In this document: positions 1 through 9,180 of the stretch, piece by piece
Layout: every line of letters begins with the position of its first letter
Position numbering within the stretch: position 1 is the stretch's first letter
Assembly: GCA_021734045.1 (NCBI GenBank)
Contig: JAIPJR010000074.1
Span: forward strand, 1-12,070
Direction of reading: 5' to 3'
Origin: Fidelibacterota bacterium
GTDB lineage: Bacteria > Fidelibacterota > UBA8477
DNA: 12,070 nt
The notes under the pieces: generated by a model
Databases searched by the model: none
Seen by the model: the letters and a program-made list of their open reading frames with translations, nothing else
Told to the model about the DNA's origin: nothing
Position numbers and translations under genes: made by a program

Positions 1-978
1 TATCAGGAAATCCTCACCGATCCATCCTACTGCGGGCAAATCGTGACCATGACCGATCCCCATATGGGGAATTACGGGGTTAATCCGGACGATATAGAAA
101 GTGACCGCATTCAGGTGGCCGGTTTTGTGGTGCGGGAAGCCAGTGATATCCCGTCCAATTTTCGTTCACGCCAATCGCTGCCGGATTACCTGCGGGAACA
201 AGACATCGTGGGGATTCAGGGGATCGACACGCGTGCATTAACGCGAATGATACGGGATGAGGGTGCCATGAACGGCATGATCAGTTCAGTGGACCTTAAC
301 CCTGATTCATTGCTACAGAAAGTACGAGAAGCGCCTGGTATGGCCGGACAGGATCTGGCACAGGTGGTGTCCCGTAAATCCCCGGAAAAATGGTCATCTG
401 ATTCAGGGAAAGCGCGCTCTAAAGTCGTGGCGTTGGATTTTGGCATCAAACACAACATCCTGCGACAATTATCAGATCACGGTTGCGATATAACCATTGT
501 TCCCGCTCAAACATCGGCTCAAGACATTTTAGACATGGACCCCGACGGCATTTTCCTCAGCAATGGTCCTGGTGATCCGGAGGCCGTGACATACGCCGTT
601 GAGACGGTAAAAAATCTGCTGGGGAGGCAACCCATATTCGGGATTTGTCTGGGACACCAGATCATGGGATTGGCGCTGGGAGCGAAAACCTACAAGCTGA
701 AATTCGGTCATCGCGGCGGCAATCACCCGGTAAAAAATCTCCTCACCGGGAAGGTGGAAATCACCGCCCAGAACCATGGATTTGCCGTGAATGCGGAGAC
801 ATTGCCAGCAAATGTGGCGGTAACCCATTGGAATTTGAACGACGACACGCTGGAGGGTTTTCGTTGCACCGATATACCGGCATTTTCCGTCCAATACCAT
901 CCCGAAGCCAGTCCCGGTCCCCATGACTCCCGCTATTTATTCGAAAATTTTATCCGCTTGATGGATGAAAATGCCTAA
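1..978 (+). CDS. carA: Carbamoyl-phosphate synthetase small (glutaminase) subunit, 5' truncated
   Basis: This subunit hydrolyses glutamine and channels ammonia to CarB for carbamoyl phosphate synthesis, feeding pyrimidine and arginine biosynthesis in the cytoplasm. The frame is open from base 1 and begins inside the conserved [10 protein letters not shown] segment, so by comparison with E. coli CarA about 38 N-terminal residues lie outside the window; 325 residues remain. The N-terminal CarA-specific domain is followed by a class I glutamine amidotransferase domain from about residue 140. Catalytic residues are visible: the nucleophile Cys in GICLGHQ (codon 646-648) and the His and Glu of QYHPEAS (codons 898-900 and 904-906). 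FLSNGPGDP and AQNHGFAV are also typical. The first in-frame ATG, at base 49, is internal and not a real start. The gene overlaps the start of carB, indicating translational coupling. Identification is secure. Confidence 0.97.
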   Translation, partial: YQEILTDPSYCGQIVTMTDPHMGNYGVNPDDIESDRIQVAGFVVREASDIPSNFRSRQSLPDYLREQDIVGIQGIDTRALTRMIRDEGAMNGMISSVDLNPDSLLQKVREAPGMAGQDLAQVVSRKSPEKWSSDSGKARSKVVALDFGIKHNILRQLSDHGCDITIVPAQTSAQDILDMDPDGIFLSNGPGDPEAVTYAVETVKNLLGRQPIFGICLGHQIMGLALGAKTYKLKFGHRGGNHPVKNLLTGKVEITAQNHGFAVNAETLPANVAVTHWNLNDDTLEGFRCTDIPAFSVQYHPEASPGPHDSRYLFENFIRLMDENA

Positions 979-3900
979 ACGGACAGACATTCATTCTATT
1001 CTCATTCTGGGTGCCGGTCCCATTGTCATTGGTCAGGGAGCGGAGTTCGATTATTCGGGTACCCAGGCCTGCCGAGCGTTGCGGGAAGAGGGCTACCGCG
1101 TGATTCTGGTGAATTCCAATCCGGCAACGATAATGACCGACAAGCAAATGGCCGACGCTACCTACCTGGAGCCGGTGATTCCGGAAACGGTAGCCAGTAT
1201 TATTGAAAAGGAGCGCCCGGATGCCATTTTGCCCACAGTCGGTGGTCAAACTGCTCTGGATGTGGCGGTGAAGCTCCACGAAAATGGCGTGTTGGAAAAG
1301 TTCGGCGTTGAGCTGATCGGCGCCAGGATTGACGCCATTCAAAAAGCGGAAGATCGCGAGCAATTCAAAGCCGTCATGGATGCCGTGGGAATTCCTACTG
1401 CAAAGGGTGGGTTCGTGGGTAGTGTGGAAGCGGCTCTGGAGAAAGTCAGGGAAACCGGATTTCCGGCCATTATTCGACCGTCATTTACGCTGGGCGGGAC
1501 GGGTGCCGCCACGGCTTACAATGCCGAAGAATTTCGCGAGATGGTGGCAAACGGACTCAACGCCAGTCCGATCCACGAGGTGCTGGTGGAAGAGTCGCTG
1601 TTGGGGTGGAAAGAGTTCGAGATGGAGGTGGTGCGGGATCAGGCAGACAATGCCATTATCATCTGCTCCATCGAAAATGTGGATCCCATGGGGGTGCACA
1701 CCGGCGATTCCATCACGGTCGCACCGGCGCAGACATTATCGGATAAAGAATTTCAGCAGATGCGCAACTGGTCGCTCCAATGTTTGCGCACGATTGGCGT
1801 GGATACGGGTGGCTCCAATGTGCAATTTGCTGTCAATCCTGAAAATGGACGCATGATTATCATCGAGATGAACCCCCGCGTCAGCCGTTCCTCGGCATTG
1901 GCCAGTAAGGCCACCGGTTTTCCCATCGCCAAAATCGCGGCAAAATTGGCAGTGGGGTTTCGGCTGGACGAATTACCCAATGACATTACCGGAACGACGC
2001 TGGCAGCATTCGAGCCGGTCATTGATTATGTGGTAACTAAAATCCCGAGATTTGATTTTGAAAAATTCCCTACCGCAGACGGCGTGCTGGGTGTGCAGAT
2101 GCAATCGGTGGGGGAGGTGATGGCCATCGGGCGAACCTTTCGGGAGAGTCTGCAAAAGGCATTTCGTTCGCTGGAAGTTGGGCTGAATGGTCTGGAGCCG
2201 AAAGATCCGGGGGAATCGCGGGAGCTGGATCTGCGAAAAATGCGGTTCGCTACGGCATTCCGGTTGTTGAAAATCTGGCAGGCTTTCCAGCAGAGCGCCG
2301 GCGTGGATGAGCTTCATCAAATCACCGGGATTGATCCCTGGTTTCTGGAGCAAATCCGGTCATTAGCGGCCATGTCGATAAGTTCCGGTAAAATGGACGC
2401 GGATTCGCTGCGTGAATGGAAACAACTGGGGTTTTCCGATGCCCAGATCGGTGCGCGGACGGGTCAGCCGGAAGAATCCATCCGGGATTTGCGAAACCAA
2501 TATGAGATTTTTCCCACATTCAAAGAAGTGGATACCTGTGCGGCTGAATTTGAGGCTAAAACTGCGTATTGCTACAGTACGTATGAAACCGAAAATGAGA
2601 TTGAGTCCCTGGCGGGAAAGAAGGTAATGATTCTGGGCGGTGGTCCCAATCGCATCGGTCAGGGCATTGAATTCGATTATTGTTGTGTACAGGCTGTGTT
2701 TGGTCTGCGGGATCAGGGTTATCAAACCATCATGGTAAATTGCAACCCGGAGACAGTTTCCACCGATTTTGACATTGCGGACCGGCTTTACTTTGAGCCA
2801 CTCACATTTGAACATGTGATGAACATCGTAGATTTGGAGCAGCCGGACGGCGTGCTGGTCCAGTTTGGCGGTCAGACACCACTGAATATTGCGCAACGGT
2901 TGAAAAATGCCGGCGTAACCATTCTCGGTACCAGTCCCGATGCCATTGATTTGGCAGAAGACCGGCAGAAGTTCGGTGCGATTCTGGATAAACTAAAGAT
3001 TCCGCGACCTGATTATGGGACGGCATTTTCGGAAAAAGAGGCGATGGACATCGCCCGTGAAATTGGCTTCCCGGTGCTGGTACGTCCCAGCTATGTCCTG
3101 GGCGGCCGGGGCATGAAGGTTGTCTTCAACGACAAAGCTCTGACGCAGTATATGCGGGAGGCGGCGCTGATTTCCGGTGATCATCCGGTATTGATTGATG
3201 CTTTTTTGGAAAATGCCTATGAATTTGATGTGGATGCGCTTTGTGATGGCGAAGCGGTTCATATTGGCGGCATCATGCAGCACATTGAGGAGGCGGGGAT
3301 TCATTCCGGGGATTCGGCGTGTGTTCTGCCACCGTATCAATTGTTGCCGCGAACCCGCAGACGTATTGAAGAAATTACACGCCAGTTGGCAGTGGCATTG
3401 AATACAATTGGACTCATTAACATTCAATTCGCAGAGAAGAACGGCACTGTTTATGTGCTGGAAGTGAATCCGCGTGCCAGCCGCACAGTACCGTTCGTGA
3501 GCAAGGTGACTGATATCCCTCTGGCGCGTTATGCAGCGCAGGTGGCCGTGGGTGTGAAATTGACGGCATTAAATCTCACCTCTCAAAATCCGGGTGTCAT
3601 CGCGGTGAAGAAACCGGTCTTCCCGTTTAACAAATTTCCGAAACAGGGCGTATTTTTATCCCCGGAAATGAAGTCTATTGGTGAAGTAATTGGTATGGAT
3701 CAGGGCTGGGGTGCCGCTTACGCCAAAGCTGAATTGGGGGCGGGGAACCGTTTACCGGTCGCTGGTGGACGGGTATTTATTTCAGTGAATGATCATGATA
3801 AAACAGAGGTCATCTCTCTGGCGCGGGATTTTAGTGAGTTAGGATTTGAATTGGTTGCTACCCGGGGAACCGCGAGTGTGTTAGCGGAGAATGGTATTCC

Positions 3901-4162
3901 AGTGGCAGCGGTAAATAAGGTTATTGAAGGCCGTCCCCATGTGGTGGATGCTATTAAAAATGGTGAGATTCACTTGGTGGTGAACACACCGTTGGGTGAG
4001 GCGGCGCGGGAGGATGAGTTTGAAATCGGCCGGGCAGCCATTCGCGGTAAAATTCCGGTGATTACCACATTATCAGGTGCCAGAGCAGCTTTGCGGGGCA
4101 TTCGACGGCTCATGTCCCAATCACTGAAGGTCTTTAATCTGCAAGAACTTTTCCCGGATTAG
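971..4162 (+). CDS. carB: Carbamoyl-phosphate synthetase large (ammonia) subunit
   Basis: CarB makes carbamoyl phosphate from bicarbonate, two ATP and the ammonia delivered by CarA. The protein is about 1063 residues, normal for the family (E. coli about 1073). Its two homologous ATP-grasp halves are clear: the first opens with [19 protein letters not shown] and the second with [17 protein letters not shown] (base 2630 onward). The oligomerisation domain lies between them. A C-terminal MGS-like allosteric domain begins near residue 932 (base 3764); its TRGT, VNKV and VVNTP segments match where UMP binds in E. coli CarB. I prefer ATG 971, giving MPKRTDI as in most CarB proteins, over the in-frame ATG 965. 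GGA at 963-965 is only a weak ribosome site. The gene overlaps carA by 8 bases, so coupled translation is likely. The TAG stop overlaps the stop of the convergent gene. Confidence 0.97.
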   Translation: MPKRTDIHSILILGAGPIVIGQGAEFDYSGTQACRALREEGYRVILVNSNPATIMTDKQMADATYLEPVIPETVASIIEKERPDAILPTVGGQTALDVAVKLHENGVLEKFGVELIGARIDAIQKAEDREQFKAVMDAVGIPTAKGGFVGSVEAALEKVRETGFPAIIRPSFTLGGTGAATAYNAEEFREMVANGLNASPIHEVLVEESLLGWKEFEMEVVRDQADNAIIICSIENVDPMGVHTGDSITVAPAQTLSDKEFQQMRNWSLQCLRTIGVDTGGSNVQFAVNPENGRMIIIEMNPRVSRSSALASKATGFPIAKIAAKLAVGFRLDELPNDITGTTLAAFEPVIDYVVTKIPRFDFEKFPTADGVLGVQMQSVGEVMAIGRTFRESLQKAFRSLEVGLNGLEPKDPGESRELDLRKMRFATAFRLLKIWQAFQQSAGVDELHQITGIDPWFLEQIRSLAAMSISSGKMDADSLREWKQLGFSDAQIGARTGQPEESIRDLRNQYEIFPTFKEVDTCAAEFEAKTAYCYSTYETENEIESLAGKKVMILGGGPNRIGQGIEFDYCCVQAVFGLRDQGYQTIMVNCNPETVSTDFDIADRLYFEPLTFEHVMNIVDLEQPDGVLVQFGGQTPLNIAQRLKNAGVTILGTSPDAIDLAEDRQKFGAILDKLKIPRPDYGTAFSEKEAMDIAREIGFPVLVRPSYVLGGRGMKVVFNDKALTQYMREAALISGDHPVLIDAFLENAYEFDVDALCDGEAVHIGGIMQHIEEAGIHSGDSACVLPPYQLLPRTRRRIEEITRQLAVALNTIGLINIQFAEKNGTVYVLEVNPRASRTVPFVSKVTDIPLARYAAQVAVGVKLTALNLTSQNPGVIAVKKPVFPFNKFPKQGVFLSPEMKSIGEVIGMDQGWGAAYAKAELGAGNRLPVAGGRVFISVNDHDKTEVISLARDFSELGFELVATRGTASVLAENGIPVAAVNKVIEGRPHVVDAIKNGEIHLVVNTPLGEAAREDEFEIGRAAIRGKIPVITTLSGARAALRGIRRLMSQSLKVFNLQELFPD

Positions 4163-4911
4163 TACCTGCGGCGACTTCCCGCATGCCGACGGGTTGGTAG
4201 TGTGGGATAGGGCGTGTGTTTGTGGCGTTCGTCTTCAGCATCCTCCTCTGAGTTACTACGATAGATTCTCAAACGCCACAGGTAGAACCCGAACAGCGCC
4301 GCCAACAAGCCAAGTTCGATTATGATGATTAAAAATTTCCGTTGGTATTTATTGAACTCATGCAAGTAAGCACCCTCCAGGGTGATACTGATTCCACCGG
4401 CGAAATCGCCTAACTGCAGCCCTTCCTTTGGGAAACCGGTGGCGTCCAACTCGCCCGCCGGATCGCCGTGACATTCGAGGCAACCTACATTGGCACGCAG
4501 TGGCGCCATAAAACGGAATTGGGGATCCGCGCCTCTTTCCACACGCTCATATTCAAATGTGTAAGGTTTCATGGGATTGGATTCCAGAAACTCCAGGCTT
4601 TTTAATTCCCACGTATCGGGTTTGTGTTCAGGATTCCGTACCTTGAAATTGGTGAATTTAATGGTGAAGGGGGTTGCCATGTTATACATGTTGGCGGTCT
4701 GCAAGGCAGCAGTAAAATCGCTGTTATAATTCATGAGAACCACCAATGACTGGGCTGTCTCCACTGAACTGGAAAGATAGACGTCCTGTTCCATTTTGGA
4801 TCGTGACGAATAGAAATGAACGAAGGTCAATATTGTTGCTACAAACAGAATGGTGGTAAAAAACAGTACGATATTTTCATCATTTCGTCGGTTGAAATCT
4901 ATGTTTGCCAT
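4159..4911 (-). CDS. Membrane-anchored Tll0287-like (DUF3365) c-type heme domain protein
   Basis: This 250-residue protein has a hydrophobic segment at about 13-33, a periplasmic domain at about 35-190, a second membrane segment at about 193-212 and a short, charged C-terminal tail. The tail is acidic (SEEDAEDE), then His/Arg-rich. The middle domain resembles the Tll0287-like/DUF3365 family: a [12 protein letters not shown] segment (91-102), a FMAPLRA strand, then CLECHGDP with a single CxxCH heme-attachment motif (144-148), followed by a Gly-rich GDFAGGISI strand. Family knowledge suggests PAS-like periplasmic sensing or redox domains with covalent heme; the ligand here is unknown. No HAMP, kinase or cyclase output domain is present, so it may act with partners. 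It is the last gene of the minus-strand run, 13 bases after the SUMF1-like gene, with AAGGA 10 bases before the ATG. The domain call is fairly confident; the role is not known. Confidence 0.8.
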   Translation of the reverse strand: MANIDFNRRNDENIVLFFTTILFVATILTFVHFYSSRSKMEQDVYLSSSVETAQSLVVLMNYNSDFTAALQTANMYNMATPFTIKFTNFKVRNPEHKPDTWELKSLEFLESNPMKPYTFEYERVERGADPQFRFMAPLRANVGCLECHGDPAGELDATGFPKEGLQLGDFAGGISITLEGAYLHEFNKYQRKFLIIIIELGLLAALFGFYLWRLRIYRSNSEEDAEDERHKHTPYPTLPTRRHAGSRRRY

Positions 4912-4921
4912 GATTCATTCA

Positions 4922-4926
4922 TCCTT
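4922..4926 (-). promoter_or_regulatory. Ribosome binding site of the c-heme gene
   Basis: On the minus strand AAGGA lies 10 bases before the ATG at 4911 and overlaps the TAA stop of the upstream SUMF1-like gene (TAAGGA). This supports the chosen start and suggests coupled translation. It is the clearest Shine-Dalgarno-like site in the window. Confidence 0.6.
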
Positions 4927-6058
4927 AATTGGATTTTTCCGGGGACTTGGCACACCGGAATCCGATGAGCTCATTTCGCAATTCTGGTCGGGCAGAGGAA
5001 CGGTAGCTTGTTCGCAGCCGGTCGCGTATGTCAAACCAACTGCCACCGCGGACACTGCGTTCCACACCCCCTGGTGGTCCCTGGGGATTTTGGGGGACAT
5101 CCCACTTATAATAGTCTTTAAAATACCAGTCCGAGACCCATTCGAAGACATTGCCAGCCATATCATACACCCCAAAGGGGCTGGGGCTGTTGACGGTCTT
5201 AAACCCGCGGTAGGTTTGACCGTTGTAAAACCCAATGGGCGTGGGTCCCATTTCATACGGGTCCCCGCTGTTGCGGTAATTGGCGATGGCACCGGTTATC
5301 CTGTCGCCGGTGGGGAAGTTGCGGTCATCTGTTGCGCCACGGGCGGCTTTTTCCCACTCTGCTTCAGTGGGCAGGCGCTTCCCGACCCAATTGGCATAAG
5401 CCTGAGCCGCATACCAGCTGACATAAGCCACCGGGAAATCTTCTTTACCCGGTGCGGCTTGAAATTCACCATAGCGCCGGACAATACTCATCTGATTGTC
5501 ATAGAATCCGCTGCCCCGGGCATTCAGGAAATTGGCAAACTGGCTGTTGGTCACCTCGTACTTGTCGATCCAATAGCCATCCAGATAAATGGTTTTTTGT
5601 GGTTCTTCACTCTGGGAATATCCCGGACGACTTCCTTGCGTGAAAGGTCCGGCGGGTATCCAGACCATGTCGCCCATGACCACATTCACATCCACAATGG
5701 TCTCCAGCATCCGGTTGCTATCCGCTAAAACCATACGGGTGTAGCCCACTTGATGCCCAAAAATCATCCCGTTGGAATCGGCTTCACAAATGGTGGAATC
5801 TTCGCTCAAGAATTTGACAGGTGCGCCCAGCACCAGCTCGCCGTATCGATTGAGTGTGAAGGCATCAATGCGTGTGCTGTCGCCCACCGCCAGTGACAGG
5901 GAGGTGGGACGGGCATAAATTCTAAAGGGGGTAGAGTCTTCCGGTGGAAACCGGTCCATGGTCATCAACGGCTGCATAAACCAATAGTTGATGATAATTA
6001 ATAAGCCCATGATTGTGAAAATCAGGGTGAAAATTACAGTAATGTTCAACTTCCGCAT
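4925..6058 (-). CDS. Membrane-anchored Ig-like (BIG2) plus SUMF1/FGE-fold protein, catalytic cysteines absent
   Basis: The 377-residue protein has an N-terminal membrane anchor (about 7-28, no lipobox Cys), a bacterial Ig-like domain (about 48-127, with LSLAVGDSTRI and an SNGMIFGHQVGYTRM segment as in BIG2) and a formylglycine-generating-enzyme/SUMF1-type domain (about 130-371). SUMF1 hallmarks are MVWIPAGPFTQGS, KRLPTEAEWEKAARGA, DMAGNVFEWVSDW, SVRGGSW and a terminal IGFRCA. True FGE enzymes carry two active-site cysteines just after RGGSW; here that stretch is FDIRDRLRTSYR, and the only cysteines are 91 and 369. Sulfatase activation is therefore unlikely. A structural or ligand-binding role is more likely, as proposed for SUMF1-fold GldK of the type IX secretion machinery, though this is not clearly GldK. 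Predicted topology places the bulk in the periplasm. No convincing ribosome site precedes the ATG; the hydrophobic segment right after it supports this start. Confidence 0.85.
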   Translation of the reverse strand: MRKLNITVIFTLIFTIMGLLIIINYWFMQPLMTMDRFPPEDSTPFRIYARPTSLSLAVGDSTRIDAFTLNRYGELVLGAPVKFLSEDSTICEADSNGMIFGHQVGYTRMVLADSNRMLETIVDVNVVMGDMVWIPAGPFTQGSRPGYSQSEEPQKTIYLDGYWIDKYEVTNSQFANFLNARGSGFYDNQMSIVRRYGEFQAAPGKEDFPVAYVSWYAAQAYANWVGKRLPTEAEWEKAARGATDDRNFPTGDRITGAIANYRNSGDPYEMGPTPIGFYNGQTYRGFKTVNSPSPFGVYDMAGNVFEWVSDWYFKDYYKWDVPQNPQGPPGGVERSVRGGSWFDIRDRLRTSYRSSARPELRNELIGFRCAKSPEKSN

Positions 6059-6097
6059 GGGCGTGATTAGGTGCTCTATTCTCGTTGTGACCGGCGA

Positions 6098-9000
6098 TTA
6101 CCGCCAATCAAAGATAGATTCGCTAAACTTGAGATGAAAGCTGATATAAAAGTTATGGAGCTGGTAATTGAGGTAGGAGAAGTCCGGATCGTCGTCCTCA
6201 AAATTTTTGAAGATATAGCCCAGGCCTAATTGGGTATTGGTCATCACCAGATAATTCATTTCCGCCGCCGCACCGGATTGCCAGCCACCGGCAGGCGTAA
6301 TGTGCATATAACGCAGATCCACGGCGGAACTCCATTTCAAAGTCCAATCCAATTCAACCCGTCCGGAAATAAAATTGGTTACCACCTTATCACTCAACAG
6401 CCCCTCTTCGTCAAATACCCGACGGGTCGCGATACGGGTACCCAGTTCTAACCAGCGGATCGGCTGGTAATAGCCATGCACCGAAAAGATTAGCCGGTCT
6501 TCACGGGTCGGCTGGTCCACATGGGTATTCTGGTCGGTAAGAAAGGCAATTTTTCCAACGCTGTTAAATTTATCCATCAGGTCCGGTCGGTAGGCCATTC
6601 CGAGCTGATAGACACCGTGGCGCGCATAAGTATCCCCAGCTTTGAGATAATTCACATTCATGTGGTCCAGCTTGATAATGGTGCTGAGCCCATGGAGGAG
6701 CTTGAAGTCGGTTGCCATCCCCACAACCAGCTTATGTGTGGTGGGATCGCGGCGGAATTCAAATTTTCCCATACTTTTCCAAGGCATCTCCGGCAGGTAC
6801 TCAAATGAAAATGCAAAAGCGTCATGGTCGGGGGTGGGAACTTCCAGTGAGTCAATGGTCGCCGTACTCTCATACCCCAGGTTCAGAGTTAGATCCGGAT
6901 GCACTTGCCATTTGTTGCGAATGCCAATACTGGCGCGGTTGCGCGATTCGCCGGTTGCGCCACCAATTTCATATTTTCCCAAAATCTCCGTATTTTCCGC
7001 AACCTTTGAATCGAATCCCAGTATGGTCTGGTTTTTCCCGCCATCCTGATGTAAGAGCCGGTGTTTTAAGTACATGGAGAGCTTTTCAGACAAATCATAT
7101 TGAAATGCCAGGGCAGTGTTGGTGGGTTTCACCAAATCCGCATTACCCAGATTCTGTTCATGGGCTAGTGAGCCTTTAAGTTTTGTCGTAATCTGGTAGC
7201 TGAGGACACCGGATAATAAGCGCGAGTTCTCGTCGCTGAATGCCAGACTGTCCGGCATCCATTTTTCTCGCAGCGCATCCTCAAATCCCAGCTTCGATGT
7301 GAGCCGATTTTGCAGGAAAGTCTTTTCATAATCCACACTTAGAACATTCACGCGGTTTTCATTTACCGTGCCCACCCGGTTAAGCTGATGATAATATTCA
7401 GATCTCAAGGAGCCGTATGACCTTGATTCAAGACTGGCCTGTGCCCCATATTTTTCCGAGCCTCCTTCATCAAAACCAGCGCCGCTTTGGGAGGGATTGA
7501 CAAAACTGCTGTCCACCTTTCGATAGTAGCCATCCAGCTTCATAAAGTTGAGAAAATTGAATTTCACTTCCGTTCGATAAGCCTGGCCGGTGGTGGCCTG
7601 CCCGTTGATTCCCGGCACGCCGGATTCAGCGAATTCACCCTTAATCGTCAAACCGCGCATGATGGGAATTTCCCCGTCCACACCATAAAGTGTGTAAGCT
7701 GAAGGCGCTCGCTCTTCGTAAATCAGGGTGGAACCCATGTTTACGCGATTTCCAAATGTCCCGCTGTATCGAACGCCGCCGATGGGCGTTTCACTGCGGG
7801 AGGTCTGATATTCATAGGATGCGACGATGAACATAGGATTGCCGTTGACATCCATGCTCCTCACCGGCTGCTTGAACATGAGCGTTCCTTGGATATAATT
7901 GATGTCATAATCCTGAAAACGCACCAAATCCTGAGAGCGCAGGACAATTTCCGGATGATAGCGATCCCGGGTTTCCAGACGGACTTTATCCGAATACTTG
8001 GTGATGTCACTCTTATTTAAGAAATAGAACCCGGAAATACCTTCGCCTCGAATCTCGTCCATGCGGAGTTGCCTGTTGGTCAGCGTAGCGAAAGATTGGA
8101 GTGAATGGTTTTTGCCCTGCCAGTTCGTGTAAATGCCATTAAACGAGCGATTGTAAGCGGTGAATTCACTGCCAATCAGATTGGTATTGAAATCACCAAC
8201 CAACGCGAAGGAGTCATCCCGCTCGATTTTGGCGAACAGCTTGGAACGTGTCTGGGCGTCATACCGCAATTCACTGGCATCGCCAAAAATGGGGTATTGG
8301 TCGTTGGGATCAATGTCATCGAATAGCTGGTTATCCTTGTCACGCTCCGAATCAAAGGAAGCTGTGAGCTTGTATTTTTCTGCTAAGGAGCCTTTGGCAT
8401 AAAAAGCCAGCCGCCCTTGATAATAGTTATCCGTTGCATCAATAGCCGGCAGATCGGTATTAGCCTGTGGGCTTTGGGTGAACGAGAGATTTCCATCAGC
8501 CGTTCCCACCAGAATAAAGGGTTCAGCGGGTACGGAAAAACGAATAGGGATTTGGAAAAATTCCTGATTGATGGAAAGCTCCAGGATACCATCACCTGAA
8601 GTGTTGGGCGATTGAATCATGACACTCACCACACCATTTTTAACCGGGACCTGCTGACCGGGATTCACACGGTCTGCATCATCGGTCACGATTCTACCCT
8701 TGGTAATTTTGACCGAGATATGTTTAACCGAAGTGACCGAATATCCCCAATCATCCGCCAGTTTGACCTGAATTTCACGCTGGGTGTACCCGTCAGCCGG
8801 GATCACCAGATTATCCTCATATGGCAGTGCTTTTTTCGGTGGGCCAATGATGTGGATATCGCGCTCAGCAGAGAAAATGCGATTCCGGGCACCGGGTGCT
8901 TCCACTTTGATATGGACGGGCCCGCGCGGCACTTCCACATTCAGGAAATCATAAATACCATCAATCCGAATGGTCCCCTTCGCTGATTCCTCCTGATTGA

Positions 9001-9151
9001 TATACAGCGTGGCTTCCTCGCCCGGTTTACCAATCACGGTGACAGCAATCCGGTCGGAGGTACTGACGGCGTTGGTTGGGGGTGAAACGATGACCATCTG
9101 CGCCCGTACCATACCTGTCAGGAGCACAAGACTCATGAAAAACCGGATCAT
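6098..9151 (-). CDS. Large outer-membrane beta-barrel protein with Ig-like N-terminal domains
   Basis: This is an exported protein of about 1017 residues. From ATG 9151 it begins with a typical signal peptide (MIRFFMSLVLLTGMVRA, then Q). In-frame alternatives are ATG 9172 and TTG 9184; the TTG would overlap the upstream gene's TGA by 4 bases. I favour 9151 for its short n-region and a weak AGGG upstream. Residues about 20-210 look like two beta-sandwich (Ig-like) domains. The rest, from about 240, alternates amphipathic strands and polar turns as in an outer-membrane barrel. Distinctive segments are YPIFGDASELRYDAQTRSKL and FALVGDFNT, resembling the GD-rich openings of barrels found beside DUF11/OmpA proteins. 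I see no TonB box or plug motif. The penultimate strand FYISFHLKF is followed by a short SESIFDWR extension. Barrel location is likely; substrate or function is unknown. Confidence 0.8.
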   Translation of the reverse strand: MIRFFMSLVLLTGMVRAQMVIVSPPTNAVSTSDRIAVTVIGKPGEEATLYINQEESAKGTIRIDGIYDFLNVEVPRGPVHIKVEAPGARNRIFSAERDIHIIGPPKKALPYEDNLVIPADGYTQREIQVKLADDWGYSVTSVKHISVKITKGRIVTDDADRVNPGQQVPVKNGVVSVMIQSPNTSGDGILELSINQEFFQIPIRFSVPAEPFILVGTADGNLSFTQSPQANTDLPAIDATDNYYQGRLAFYAKGSLAEKYKLTASFDSERDKDNQLFDDIDPNDQYPIFGDASELRYDAQTRSKLFAKIERDDSFALVGDFNTNLIGSEFTAYNRSFNGIYTNWQGKNHSLQSFATLTNRQLRMDEIRGEGISGFYFLNKSDITKYSDKVRLETRDRYHPEIVLRSQDLVRFQDYDINYIQGTLMFKQPVRSMDVNGNPMFIVASYEYQTSRSETPIGGVRYSGTFGNRVNMGSTLIYEERAPSAYTLYGVDGEIPIMRGLTIKGEFAESGVPGINGQATTGQAYRTEVKFNFLNFMKLDGYYRKVDSSFVNPSQSGAGFDEGGSEKYGAQASLESRSYGSLRSEYYHQLNRVGTVNENRVNVLSVDYEKTFLQNRLTSKLGFEDALREKWMPDSLAFSDENSRLLSGVLSYQITTKLKGSLAHEQNLGNADLVKPTNTALAFQYDLSEKLSMYLKHRLLHQDGGKNQTILGFDSKVAENTEILGKYEIGGATGESRNRASIGIRNKWQVHPDLTLNLGYESTATIDSLEVPTPDHDAFAFSFEYLPEMPWKSMGKFEFRRDPTTHKLVVGMATDFKLLHGLSTIIKLDHMNVNYLKAGDTYARHGVYQLGMAYRPDLMDKFNSVGKIAFLTDQNTHVDQPTREDRLIFSVHGYYQPIRWLELGTRIATRRVFDEEGLLSDKVVTNFISGRVELDWTLKWSSAVDLRYMHITPAGGWQSGAAAEMNYLVMTNTQLGLGYIFKNFEDDDPDFSYLNYQLHNFYISFHLKFSESIFDWR

Positions 9152-9180
9152 ATATGTGGAAATACCCTGCATCAGTAATA

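Noticed and set aside
645-926. A + strand open frame of 93 codons inside carA
   Set aside because: It overlaps the catalytic amidotransferase region of carA in another frame and has no conserved motif.
4167-4183. Inverted repeat TGCGG/CCGCA just after carB, possible terminator
   Set aside because: The stem is only 5 base pairs with a 7-base loop, there is no following T-run, and it lies inside the coding end of the opposing gene.
4850-5728. A 292-codon open frame on the + strand opposite the SUMF1-like gene
   Set aside because: It is antisense to a clearly conserved SUMF1/FGE-type protein, its translation shows no recognisable domain, and it starts inside the opposing c-heme gene. It is best explained as a shadow frame.
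4925-6058. Assignment of the SUMF1-like gene as gldK (type IX secretion)
   Set aside because: GldK is a lipoprotein encoded with GldL, GldM and GldN. Here there is no lipobox Cys, there is an extra Ig-like domain, and no gldLMN neighbour is present.
6109-6116. TATCTTTG on the minus strand, resembling the Bacteroidota -7 promoter motif TAnnTTTG, upstream of the SUMF1-like gene
   Set aside because: It lies within the last codons of the barrel gene, no convincing -33 TTTG at proper spacing was seen, and the organism is not established as Bacteroidota.
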